From NCBI RefSeq assembly GCF_000499385.1, contig NW_013651666.1:79501-143500 (forward strand): a DNA stretch of 64,000 nucleotides, written 5' to 3'. The notes below the pieces were generated by a model, which was not told the origin of the DNA, searched no databases, and saw nothing but the letters and a program-made list of their open reading frames with translations. The translations under genes were made by a program, and so were the position numbers. This DNA is from Eimeria necatrix (Eukaryota; Apicomplexa; Conoidasida; Eucoccidiorida; Eimeriidae). How positions within the stretch are numbered: the first letter of the stretch is position 1; each line of letters begins with the position of its first letter. Shown piece by piece: positions 49,201 through 59,163 of the stretch.

Positions 49201-52200
49201 GCCGCAGGCGAGCAGCAGGCAAATAAGAAAGCCCCAGAAACCCGCACAGCACTTACAACACTGACACGCTTCGACGCCGCCGCTGGCTCCTCAACTCCCT
49301 TTCCCTTTGGGAGACGAACAGTGGAGGAGCGCATGCACACAAGTGGGGCTTTGCTGGGACCAAGAAACCCAAACTGACACAACAGGAAGTTCCTACTGAG
49401 TCCACTAGTGGGCAGATGCAGCAGCAGAAGCAGCAGCACAGCCGCGGCTGGGAACTAACCCTCAATGTCTCGAATCCTCTTCGACACCCCGCCGTAGTTG
49501 TTGTTGCCACAGCGGCCAAACTCCGTGGAGTGCATCGTTAGAATGGCAGTTCTCCCCTGCAGACCCGCCACAGCGCAGCAGAGAGCCGTCACTGACACGG
49601 GTTTTGCAAAACTCCCGCAGACTGCACTGATTAGGCCATTCTCCCCAACAAAGGAATGCAAAGTCTCTCAGGAATATAGGGCCAGGGACTTTGCGGAAAA
49701 GCCGAAAACTTGCCATTTGTTTGGCCCGGATAAGGGCGCGGCCCGCCAGCCAGTCGTGTGCGTGGCAGATCTCGAACTCCGTGCCCATGGCCTCTTCGAC
49801 GCTCAGCATGCATGCAATGAAGCTTTCGCACATGTTTTGAATCTCCACCACGAAGTCCCGGTCCAAGTCGAAAGTGCATTCGTGGTACATCACGCCGTAG
49901 TGCTCTGAACAGCCCCCACAAGACTCCATTGCCCGCACAAAAACGTGAACTTCGTGGCCCTGGCGAGACAGGCCCGCGGCCAACTCCGTCACGTGGGGAG
50001 CCACCCCGCCTACAGCGTGGGTGTGCAGCGACTCCCACGCAAACAGCGCGATCTTCAGGCGCCTGCGAAGCAAATCCGCAGCACTACCAGCAGCGCCGCT
50101 TGGCCAGCAGCAGCAACAGCCAGCAGCAGCAGAAGCACCAGCACCCAGCAACACCAACAGCAGCAGAAGTAGCCGCGCGGCTTCTCCCCTAGGGCCAGCA
50201 AGCTGCCCCCTACAGTGCGCAGCGCAGGTGACACGGAGCTAGCCAGCTGTCCAGCTAGCTAGCTGCCCAGCTAGCCAGCTGCCCCGCCCCCTAGACTTGA
50301 GCTAGCCACTGGGGAGGGTCCCTCACCTCCTGCAGACCCTGGTGGTGTCGGCGTCGTCGACCGAAACCAAAAGCTTTTCAGTGTTGGGTTTGTTGGCGAG
50401 TGCCCAGAGGACCTGGGCAGTCATCCAGCGGCCGTGGCGGCGGCCGGACTGGCGAATGAGGCGGCGGAGGCTCTGGCTGAGAGAGCTGTCGAGGCGGTAG
50501 TCGAAGCCGAGGCCCCCCTGGGCCACTGGTCTGCAGAGTGTGGGGTATCCTGTGCATTCCTGCGCGATGGAGAGCCGCTGGTCCTCGGGCAGCAGCGCAG
50601 CCAACAGCGAATTCGCCAGCGCCAAGTACAACACCCCCGACGCGCACAAGTCCCGACTCAGGTAAGCCCCGTAGTCGTACAGGTCGGGCTGCCGCAGCAC
50701 GCTTCGCTGGTCATACAGCATCCACGGCACGCCTTCCAGCCGGAACCCGTCGAGTCTGCAGCAGCGCAGCAGCAGCAGCAAGCAGCGCAGCAGCAATCAC
50801 AAGCAGCGCAGCAGCAGCAGCAAGCAGCACAGCAGCAACGGCAAGCAGCGCAGTAGCAGCAACAAGCAGCGCAGCAGCAGTGACAAGCAGAACAGCGACG
50901 GCAACAAGCAGCAAAGCAGTAGTAACCAGAAGCACAGCAGCACTGGACAGCAGCACAGCAGCAAAGCCAGCGCAGCTGCAGCAAAAGGGCTAGTCCTCTG
51001 CAGACAGCCTCCTGCAGAATCAAATTCTAGAACTACTATGCTGCACAGAGGGCCTTGTGGGGCCCCCAGAAGCACTCCAGAATGCAAGAGCTGGGGGCCC
51101 CGGCTGGCGAGCTGCAGCAGTGTGCATGCAGCAGGGGGAATTGGGAAAAAGGAAGAAAGGGGCTTTAGACGCACTGAAACTCCGTTATCCAGTAAGAAAT
51201 GTTTGAAAGCAAGAAACGGACAACTTCCGTCTTGGACAAGTCGAAGACTTTGGCCTCCTCAACAACTCCCGAAGGGCCGCTCACGAAGTAATTGTTGTCG
51301 CCCCCGTCCATGCAGCCCAGGCCGTCCATTACATTCTTCGAAGAGTGCGCGTGGCAAAGACTTAGCAGCACCCGCAGCCCCAATGCATGCGCCCGGTCCA
51401 CCAGCGCCTTGAACTCCTCCACTGTGCCCAGCCGGCTGCTCACTGCGAAGTGGTTCGTCACGTAAAGCCCGAAACTCGCAAAGTCCGCGTGCTCCACCAC
51501 GTCCAGCAGCTGCCCACACGCCCAAACCCTAAACCCTAAACCCTAAACCCTAAACCCTTGATCACGCCCAAACTACAGCCGCTGCAGCGAAAGCAGCGTC
51601 AGGAACGAACAGCAGCCACTGCAGCGCAGTTCGAACACTACGAAGCGAGTGAGCCACAGCTTCTTCACAAGGGCACCCCACAGCAGCAGCAGCAGGAGCA
51701 GCAACAGCAGCAGCGAGCTGCGGCGCTGCTGGCCCACCAGCAGCGTGTTGTATCCCAGGTTTTTGATGCGGGGCAACAAAGTTTCTGTGAACTCCACGAA
51801 GTTTCCCACGCGGCCCTCTTCGCCGCTGGAGCTGCCAATGTGGACTTCGTAAATGGCGGGGGCTACACCGGGAGGCACTCGGGGCCTGGGGAAGCGGAAA
51901 TGGTACTTTTCCTGCACCGCAGCAGCAGCAGAAAAGAGGCAACTTCCCGCAAAGAGTGCTCCTCTGGGGTTTAGGGTTTAGGGTTTAGGGTTTAGGGTTT
52001 TAGGGTTTAGGGGCCCCGGGCCTCGCCAGCTTAGCATAACAACAACCCCACCCTCGCCCCCGCAGCCAGAGCCCCCCAGCACTCAAAGACACAGAGAAAA
52101 AGACACACAGACCCGCAAGACACAAAACACAAAAGAGGGAATAAGCCCGCTGCTGCAGCTCCCCAGTGCCCAGTGCTGAGCCCGCAGCAAAGTCCCCTTC

Positions 52201-55092
52201 TAGCTGGAAAATGCAAAGAAAAGAGCAACTCTGCGCAAAGTCGGGGGCCCCCACGCCCCGAGGGGCCCCAGCAGAAGGGCCCACCTCCCCCGGGGGGTTC
52301 AAAATAAGCTGTCTTCCTTCACGTGACGACGCATTTTTAAAACATTGTTTTAAAAAAGGTTCCATTACTAAATTAAAACTAAAAATGAGATAATTTAGTA
52401 GCTTGGTCTGCTTTAATTGAACAAAGTTAACCAAATGCTGCGCCCACCTCCTCCGGGGGGTTCCACAGCACTGCGTTGAATAGCCCGGAGTCTTCACTTC
52501 GCCAAACCACTCGAGACCAGCTGGGCACTCTGTCGATGGGCTCCCCTTCTTTGGGCACTATCAACACCCGCAGGCGGCAGCTGCATGCGCAGGCCAGCGG
52601 CCCCACACGGGGCTTTAGCTGCGGCCAGCTGGGCGCTCCCGCGCCAGCTAGCTAGCTACACGGCTGGCTAGCTGGCTAGCTAGCTAGCTGGCTGGCTGGC
52701 CCTCGTTGGCGGGCGGCTGCCTGCGCAGCTGCCCCGGCCAGCTCCCCAGCCATCCTCCCCGACTAAAACTGAAGCTCCAGAAATATGAGTGTGAGCTACG
52801 CAGCCCCTGGCACCAGCTAGCTGGCAGCTAGCCGGCAGCTAGCTGGGAGCTAGCTGGGAGCTAGCTGGGAGCTAGCTGGGAGCTAGGAAAGCTCTCCAAA
52901 AGCCTTACCGGTGGCGCAGGGCCGGAGTCCCGTCTGGGCGGTCTGGAATGAAAATGGACCAGACCGAGCTGAGGTGGGCCTCGGCAGCCCCGGGGGGCCC
53001 CTCGGCCTTGGTGCCCCTGAGGGCCCCCAGGGGGGCCTCGAAGAAGTGGGGGGCCACGCCCCAGCGCTCGCGGTGCAGCGGGTGAGAGGCCCTGTCCCAG
53101 TTGTTGAAGTCCCCGAAGAGGAAGACGGCCTTCGCGTTCGGCAGCCACTCTCTGTAGGTGTAGCCGGACACCCTGCAGCGCCGTTGCACACACGCAGCCG
53201 CAGCCCCGCGCATGCGCGCATGCAGCCCCGCACGCATGCATGCGCTGCATGCACGTGCAGCTGCAAGCCTGCGGCCCTGCAGGCCCCCAAGCAGCCCTGC
53301 CGCCTCCTGCGGCGCTGCATGCAGCTCTGCATGCACGCATGCGTGCATGCAGCCCCGCGGGGAGCCCGCGGCTCCAGCTGGGGCTGCCAGGGTCAGGGGC
53401 GGGGGGCCCCTGGGGGCCCCGTGTGGGGCCCCACGCACCCGTCTGCATGCACGCGCTGGAGGCCGAAGAGGCTGTGGGCGCTGGCGAAGGCCTGCAGAGA
53501 ACCGAAGGCCCCCTCGAGGGCCCCCAAGGTCTCCGTCAAAGTGTGGAAGCGCTGCCGCAGCTGCGGCACAAACTCCTGCAGCTTCGGGTCTTGCTGCACC
53601 ACTGCGCTGCCGTCCAGCTGCGCAGCCCAGTCGCAGGTGTCTCGCGGCGCTCGCAGGGGCGTGAACGACGGCTGCACGCACCAACAGCAAGTCCTGCTGC
53701 TGCTGCTGCTGCTGCTGCAGCGGCAGCAGCTGCTGCTGCTGGAGTAGCAGCAGCAGGAGCAGCTGCAATAGCAGCAGCAGTACGAGTCACAAGTGCAGTA
53801 GCAGCAGCCGCAGCAGAAGCAGCAGCAGTAGCAGAAGCAGCAGCAGCAGTAGCAGCAGCAGCAGCAACTGCAGCAGCAGCAGCGCCGTGTGCAGCAGACA
53901 CACGGGGAGGCCCCAAGGGGGAAACCCCCATAATGGCAACTGCGGCAGCCCGGGGCTGCTGCAGCGGGGCCAAAAAAGAGCTAGGAGGAGACACTTGGAA
54001 GCAGAGAGACAGCAGCAGCGCAGCGCAGCAGGCTGCATGCGGCTGTGTCTGCTGCGCTGCTGCTGCCTCCGTGCTGCCAATTATTGTGTCCCCCTGTCTC
54101 CCCTTCCCCCGCGTCCGCCCACAGCAGCAGTCCCCCTAAAGGAAACAGCAGCAGCAGCAGCAGCAGCAGCAGATGCTGCTGCTGCTGCTGTCGAGCACTC
54201 ACCACCTCCAAGCCGGCGGGGGGCCCGAAGCAAAGGCCCGTTTGCTCCCGCTTCGTGTGCAGCAAACCCCGGAAAGCAGCAATTTCTCGGGAAGCCAACA
54301 AAGGAGCTAAAGCTGCTTGGAGTTCTTTCCATTCGGGAGAGTCCACGATGAAACTGGCTTCTTGCTGGCTGTACAGACACCCCACGCCCAGACACCCCAC
54401 AACCCACAGCTGCTCGCCAGCAACTCCCGCAGCAGCCACGGCCCCTGCTGCAGCAGCAGCAGCACCCTCAGCAGCAGCAGCAGCAGTGTAGCTGCAGCAG
54501 CGGAGGCCGCAGCAACACCAGTGCGGCAGCAGCAGTAGCAGTGCAGCTGCAGCAGCAACGGCACCAGCAGCAACAGCAGCAGCAGTTCAGCTGCAGCAGC
54601 GACAGCTGCAGCAACAGCAGTGCAGCAGCAGCAGCAGCAGCAGCAGCAGCGGGCTGCGCGGGTCGCTGACTCCTTGAAGTGGTAGAAAATGGAAAGACAC
54701 CGAGGCTCGTCTGCCCTCGCCAGCACCACCACACTTGCTGCCAGCTCCTGACAAGTGCTGCCGCGTCTGCCTTTGCGCTGCATCTGCAGCAGCAAAACCC
54801 CGCAGCAAAGTCCCAGTCTCCAGCAGCAGCACACCCGCAGCAGCAGCAGCAAGAGCGGCTTCCGTAGCAGCCAAAACCGCAGCAGCACCAGCAGCACCGG
54901 CCGACGCTGTGGCAGCAGCTGAGGCCTCGGAAGCAGCAGCAGCAGGCGCCGCAGCAGTAGCAGCAGGAGGCGCAGCAGTAGCAGCAGGAGGCGCGGCAGC
55001 AGCAGGAGCCCCAGCAGTAACAGCAGGAACCCCAGCAGTAGCAGCAGCAGCACGAGCCGCAGCAGGAGCCACAGCAGCAGCAGCAGGAGCCA

Positions 55093-55126
<34 letters not shown>

Positions 55127-55415
55127 TCACTGTGAACTCATTTGTGACGGGTACGCGCAAGCAGCCCTGGTAGGCGTGTTGGTGGAGAGTGTCTCTGAGG
55201 GCCTCTGCGTCTAGGGCGAACTCGGGGGGCCCCTGCTGCTGCTGCTGCTGCTGCTGCTGGGGGTGCTGCAGGTAGCCGTTGGTGCGGGGGGCCCCCGGGG
55301 GGCCCCCCGGGGGCCCCTGGGCACGCAGGGTGACCTTGTGCTCGAGGACCAAAGTGTCGTCGAGGGCCAGCGGGACAAGGGCCCCCGCGAGGAGGACTCT
55401 GCGGGCGCGGAGGCG

Positions 55416-55452
<37 letters not shown>

Positions 55453-56220
55453 GGGCCGTCGTCCTGCTGCTCGGTGCAGGGGGCCCCCCGGGGGCCCCCG
55501 ATCTCGTTCTCCGCCAGCTGCAGGAAACTCTCCAACTGACATGCAAAAACTGTTTCTTCTTCTTCTCCTTCTCCATTAGTGCTGGTAGTGCTGCTGCCAA
55601 AAGTTTCGCTGTCTCCGTGGGAGCCCTGGGACTGCCTGCTTTGCTGCTGGGGGGCCCTCGGGGGGCCCCCCGAGGGCCCCAGCGGCAGCAGCGAGACCCC
55701 CCCCTCGATCAGTCGAAACTTCACAGTTTCCCCTTTGCTGCTGGGGGCCCCCTTGCCCTTCAGGGGGGCCCCCCCGCCGGGGGCCCCCCCGGGGGCCCCC
55801 CCGGGGGCCCCCCCGGGGGCCCCCCGGCCGTTCGTGGCTGCGCCGTTGCTGAGCCCGTTCGCCGCGGCCGCGCCGCCGCTGCTGCTGCTGCTGCTGCTGC
55901 TGCGCCCCGGCAAGTCTGCTGCAGCGTCTGCTGCAGCAAACGGCTGCTGCAGCTGCTGCACTTGCTGCAGAAACTTCTCCGCCACAGAAGACCCGTCGTG
56001 CTCCCGCAGCAGCTGCAGCTGCGCCCCACGCACTTGTTCTGCGTACTCTATGAACCGCTCCACCAGCCGCTGCTGCTCCGCCTGCAAACACAGTCCCCAG
56101 CAGCAAACCGCACTGCAGCAGCAGCAGCAGAGGCAGCAGCAGCAGAGGCAGCAGCAGCAGAGGCAGCAGAAGCAGCAGCAGAAGCAGCAGCGCAAGAGCA
56201 GCAGCAGAAGCAGCAGCGCA

Positions 56221-56256
<36 letters not shown>

Positions 56257-56651
56257 CTGCTGCTGCTGGAGATTAGAGGGAGTCAGAGACAGTGTCTTTA
56301 GAGTGAAGGTGACCCAGCAGCCACAGGGGCCCCCCGCGCAGGGGGCCCCGGCCCCCGAGGGGGTGTCCTGGGGCCCCGGGGGCCCCCCGCGCGGCGGGGG
56401 CCCCAAAGAGCGGGCGGGGGGCCCCTGGGGGCCCCCCAGGGGCAGTACCCTCGGGGCCCGGGGGCCCCACTCACCACGGGGACCTCGAAAAGGGCATCTG
56501 CAGCATTGAGTTTGTCGCCTCTTTCTGGGATGACTCTCAAGAAAGAAGAAGAAGGGAATTTGGTGATGTATTGCTGCCGCTCTTCATCTTGGCGGCGGCC
56601 CCTGGAGGCCTCGGGCTCGGGGAAGGCCCCGTTGGCTGCGGGCCCCTTCAT
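46234..56651 (-). CDS. Branching-enzyme-like protein (GH13) with a glycosyltransferase inserted in its barrel
   Basis: This is a protein of storage-glucan (amylopectin/glycogen) metabolism. In order it has an N-terminal region of about 550 residues of unknown type (exons 56651-56475, 56081-55131, 54747 onward, 54368-54203). Next come the branching-enzyme helical N-terminus (exon 53671-53439) and a CBM48-like module (YTYREWLPNAKAVFLFGDFN, exon 53172-52909). The GH13 first half follows (exons 52580-52448, 51911-51738, 51509-51175, 50755-50327). Then a complete retaining glycosyltransferase (50062 to about 47700) contains HAHDWLAG, HSTEFGRCGNNNYGG, GRMVVQKG and the catalytic EPFGIVVLE (E-x7-E). 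Finally comes the GH13 second half and C-terminal beta domain (end of the exon finishing at 47598, then 47308-47063, 46855-46706, 46512-46234; VNFMANEFAHPDG, FNFHPHN, LDSDESRFGGFGR). Junctions with listed coordinates keep GT/AG and phase. GH13 catalytic positions are changed while the transferase motifs are intact. The start ATG 56651 is a choice; earlier exons could exist. Confidence 0.85.
47598..50062 (-). other. Inserted glycosyltransferase domain (GT4/GT5-like, GT-B fold)
   Basis: This is the part of the fusion gene between the GH13 strand ending SVDDADTTRVCR and the resuming GDETLAFALIG. It begins KIALFAWESLHTHAVGGVAP, the usual GT-B start with a Gly-Gly donor-site loop. It continues with HAHDWLAG and HSTEFGRCGNNNYGGVSKRI (typical of archaeal-type glycogen-synthase-like GT4 enzymes), then RVICVSG, YNGIN, FVGRMVVQKG, VFVGDG and PSRNEPFGIVVLEAWSASKP, and ends with FSWDSIAQQTREIYYE. 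All expected donor-binding and catalytic motifs of a retaining enzyme are visible, so it is probably active with a nucleotide sugar, likely UDP- or ADP-glucose (inference). Confidence 0.8.
50238..50310. repeat. AGCTAGCT-type palindromic cluster in an intron
   Basis: Overlapping AGCTAGCT and GCTAGCCAGCT words occur in the intron between the GH13 first half (exon ending 50327) and the glycosyltransferase (exon starting 50062). The same words recur at 52640-52710, 52811-52890 and 62695-62775. Confidence 0.8.
51521..51558. repeat. Interstitial telomere-like array (CCCTAAA)n
   Basis: About five head-to-tail CCCTAAA units lie in the intron just upstream (on the minus strand) of the fusion-gene exon that starts at 51509. 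This is the telomere-type repeat of apicomplexans, here well inside a scaffold. Confidence 0.95.
51967..52011. repeat. Interstitial telomere-like array (TTTAGGG)n
   Basis: About six TTTAGGG units, one with an extra T, lie in the intron between fusion-gene exons 52580-52448 and 51911-51738. Together with the oppositely oriented array at 51521-51558 it brackets one exon. Confidence 0.95.
52640..52710. repeat. GCTAGCTA/GGCTGGCTAGC cluster
   Basis: A dense run of overlapping GCTAGC and GCTGGC words in the intron between the fusion-gene exons ending 52909 and starting 52580. It is self-complementary and could form hairpins. Confidence 0.8.
52811..52890. repeat. 11-base tandem repeat GAGCTAGCTGG
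   Basis: Four to five near-perfect copies of GAGCTAGCTGG, preceded by diverged copies (GCAGCTAGCCG). It sits in the intron immediately after the donor of the CBM48-like exon that ends at 52909. Confidence 0.9.
53690..53885. repeat. (CAG)n/(CTG)n low-complexity tract in an intron
   Basis: Impure CAG triplets with GTAGCAG variants fill much of the intron between fusion-gene exons 54368-54203 and 53671-53439. On the coding strand they are CTG-rich and precede the acceptor. Confidence 0.85.
54425..54655. repeat. (CAG)n low-complexity tract
   Basis: A long impure CAG array lies between the fusion-gene exon starting at 54747 and the exon 54368-54203. No GT donor was found before the array in the upstream exon, so whether its first bases are translated is unclear. 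Confidence 0.8.
55017..55128. repeat. (CAG)n tract directly after a splice donor
   Basis: CAG and CAGGAG-type triplets start within three bases of the donor that ends the fusion-gene exon at 55131. The tract is therefore intronic, although it translates as Cys/Ala/Leu homopolymers in open frames. Confidence 0.85.
56109..56265. repeat. (CAG)n tract in an N-terminal intron of the fusion gene
   Basis: Triplet repeat with AGAGGCAG variants lying between exon 56651-56475 and the acceptor that opens exon 56081-55131. Again the CTG-rich coding-strand side leads towards a 3' splice site. Confidence 0.85.
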
Positions 56652-56671
56652 TCGCAGGGAGGGGGCGGGGG

Positions 56672-56705
<34 letters not shown>

Positions 56706-56911
56706 GCGGCAGCAGCAGCAGCAGCGGCAGCAGCAGGCCGCCGAGACCGAAGACTGCCGCTGAGGACTGAGACGGGCCTCGCCCGCTGCCTTTCTTCGCC
56801 AGCAGCGCCACAGGCCGTTGGGGGGGCCTAGAGAAGTGGCTGGCAGCTGTGGGGGCGGGGAGGGTCTCGTGCTGCAGCTGCTGCAGCGGGCAGAAGGCTG
56901 CGGGAAGGCGC

Positions 56912-56945
<34 letters not shown>

Positions 56946-58283
56946 GGCGGGAACGCGCGTTCGCCGGGAGCTGGCGGCGGCAGCAAGGCGCAGGAAACAG
57001 AAATGGAGAATATAGAAGCCGCAAAGAACTCAAACTGACGCAGACGCCGCGACAGAAGCAGCAGCAGCAGCGCGGCCACCTCCGATGGCAGCAACCCGAG
57101 ACAGAGGCAGCGCCGCACAAGATGCGGTCCGACGGGCCTATTAATGCGACTTAGGTTTATTTTAACTTCTTTGCAACTCCACACCTGGCTAGGGGCCTCT
57201 CCAGCGAGTACCAACGCCCCTAGCACGCCACAGCAGCACACTCCGAGACAGCCGCGGCATGCGCCCATCTCGGGCCCGCGGCTGCTCCCCGGCCCCGCCC
57301 CCCCTCCTTCTCCAGCCTATTCCCCCAATTAAATAATACCATTTCTTCCTTTTCTCAACATCTATTCTTCTCCCGTGTCCCTGCGCTGCCCCCCCTGCAG
57401 CGAGGGCTCCCCTGGCGGCCGACCGCCGCCGCCGCTCCAGGCGGCAGGCCGCGCCCGGGACACCTTTCAACTTTCTGCGCTTTCACCGCCCTTTGGAACT
57501 GTTTTATTTCTCCAAAATAATACCATTTAAAGGGGCAGAAGAGGGGGGCCCCCGGAGCTGCCCCCCGGGGCCCCCGCTCGCTGCAGAAGGCTCCACCCCG
57601 GGGTGTCTTCCCCGACCCAGCAGGCCTGCGGCCGCAAAACTTGAACCCTCGGGACTTCTTTGTCTCAAAAAGAATTATATTTGGCCACTTTTAGAGTCTA
57701 GAGCCTCAGACAGCAGCCTCAGAGCTTCTTCTATTAGTTTGTAGTGACCCTGGGGGCGGGAAAAATCCCCATTTGACGGCAAAACACCCAAAACTTCCAG
57801 TTAGGTGCAGCAACTCACGGCTGCAGCCACCAAAAGAGGAAAAGATAAAAAAGAACATTCGGGGCAGTGAAGCCCTTCTCGTTTGGGGTGTACAGACACC
57901 CCAGGGCCCGGCCTCGAGGCTGGGCTGCAGCGCCAGGTCTTTCTGAACATTCGAAAAGAAAAAAAGTGCCAAAAGAGTTCCTACGAAGGCCAGTGGACCA
58001 TTGGTCCACCTGCAGCAGCTCCCCAGTGCCCCGAAGGGCCTGCATGCAGCAGCTGAGCTGCTGCAGGAATGGCTTTGAGTTCTCAAGCAGCAAAAACCCC
58101 CTGGGGCGCTGGCCCTCTCTTCTCTCCAGTGGTCTCTTCTAAACACTGGCCAAAGGACCATTGGTCCACTGGCCCTTCTTGGCACTCTTTTATTTGTAAT
58201 AAGGCCTCTTGTCTGTCTTTCCGAGTTTGGCTAGCTGGCCCCCGGCTCACGCCCAAAGCCTCCACCTTTGCTGCCTAAAAGGC

Positions 58284-58370
58284 CCCATATATATATATAT
58301 ATATCAATATAAATAAATATAAATTAATATAAATAAATATAACTTTAAATTAAATAAATATATTGTGTGT
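58284..58370. repeat. AT-rich simple sequence, (TA)n then AAATA/TAAATA
   Basis: A short (TA)n run is followed by irregular AATATAAATAAATATA units, standing out sharply against GC-rich flanks. No gene lies across it. Confidence 0.9.
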
Positions 58371-58861
58371 ACCCCCACCCACTGGTGTTATTTGAGGCCT
58401 GTTTCCTCTCGCCCAGTGCTGCATGCAGCCCAAGTGTCTTGGCCTATTTTTTAGTTGGTTTAATTTTTAAATATTTCTATTGTTTTGTTTGGGACTTTAA
58501 TAGAATATTAAAAGTCTTTCAAAGTTCTTTCTGAGGGTCCTCGGGTTGCTGCTGCTGCTCGCCTGGCTCTATTCCGTTTTAATTAAAAAAATTTAATTAA
58601 TTTAAATTAATTAAATTACTTTACTTGATTTAGAAAAACAAACACCCCACAGTGCACAAAGACAAAAGCTGTGTCCAGAGTTATTAGCCCTCCAGCTGCT
58701 ACCAGCCTTCTGCTGCAGCAGCAGCTGCAGCAGCAGCTGCAGCAGCAGCTGCAGCAGCTGCTGCAGCGGCAGAACAACTGCAGCACCGGCACCTGCCCCC
58801 GAATAGGAGCAGAAGCTGCAGCCCCAGCGCCGGCAGCAGCAGCCTGGGCGCCGCAGCTGCC

Positions 58862-58897
<36 letters not shown>

Positions 58898-59040
58898 GGG
58901 GCCTCAGCTGCTGCCACCGGGCCAAAACAGAATTACCGCATTGGGGGGGCCCCCCTCCTCCCCTTTCATGGGGCCCCCCTGCCCATAAAGGGGGGCCACC
59001 AGAAGCCCCGCCACCGCCAAATCCCCCGAGGGGACCCTAC

Positions 59041-59163
59041 GGGCCCCCTAGGGGCCCCCTACGGGACCCGTAGGGGACCCTAGGGGGCCCCTAGGGGGCC
59101 CCTAGGGGGCCCCCAGGGGCCCCTAGGGGGCCCCTAGGGGGCCCCTAGGGGGCCCCCTAGGGT
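59041..59163. repeat. Palindromic GGGGGCCCCTAG tandem array
   Basis: About ten units of CTAGGGGGCCC and close variants form an array that runs up to the TGA stop of the phosphatase gene (59164-59166, minus strand). Each unit is self-complementary, so the array would fold as a series of hairpins in the presumed 3' untranslated region. Confidence 0.9.

Larger units (their letters stand above)
56652..59163. other. Intergenic, GC-rich then AT-rich, no gene recognised
   Basis: This lies between the start of the fusion gene and the stop of the phosphatase gene. It has CAG arrays (56673-56740, 56910-56945, 58710-58895), an AT-rich block (58284-58370), two copies of a near-palindrome around GGACCATTGGTCC (57993-58009 and 58155-58167), and GGGGCCCC-rich DNA from 58945. 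Additional 5' exons of the fusion gene at 56.8-57.3 kb cannot be excluded. Confidence 0.5.

Noticed and set aside
47598..50062. The glycosyltransferase as an independent gene nested in an intron on the same strand
   Set aside because: Its first exon starts at an acceptor in phase with the preceding GH13 exon, no stop or start was found at its borders, and its last exon itself contains resumed GH13 sequence (GDETLAFALIG).
52911..54139. Long plus-strand frames opposite the branching-enzyme exons
   Set aside because: They are GC-rich shadows; the minus strand encodes the recognisable CBM48 and branching-enzyme sequence with good splice sites.
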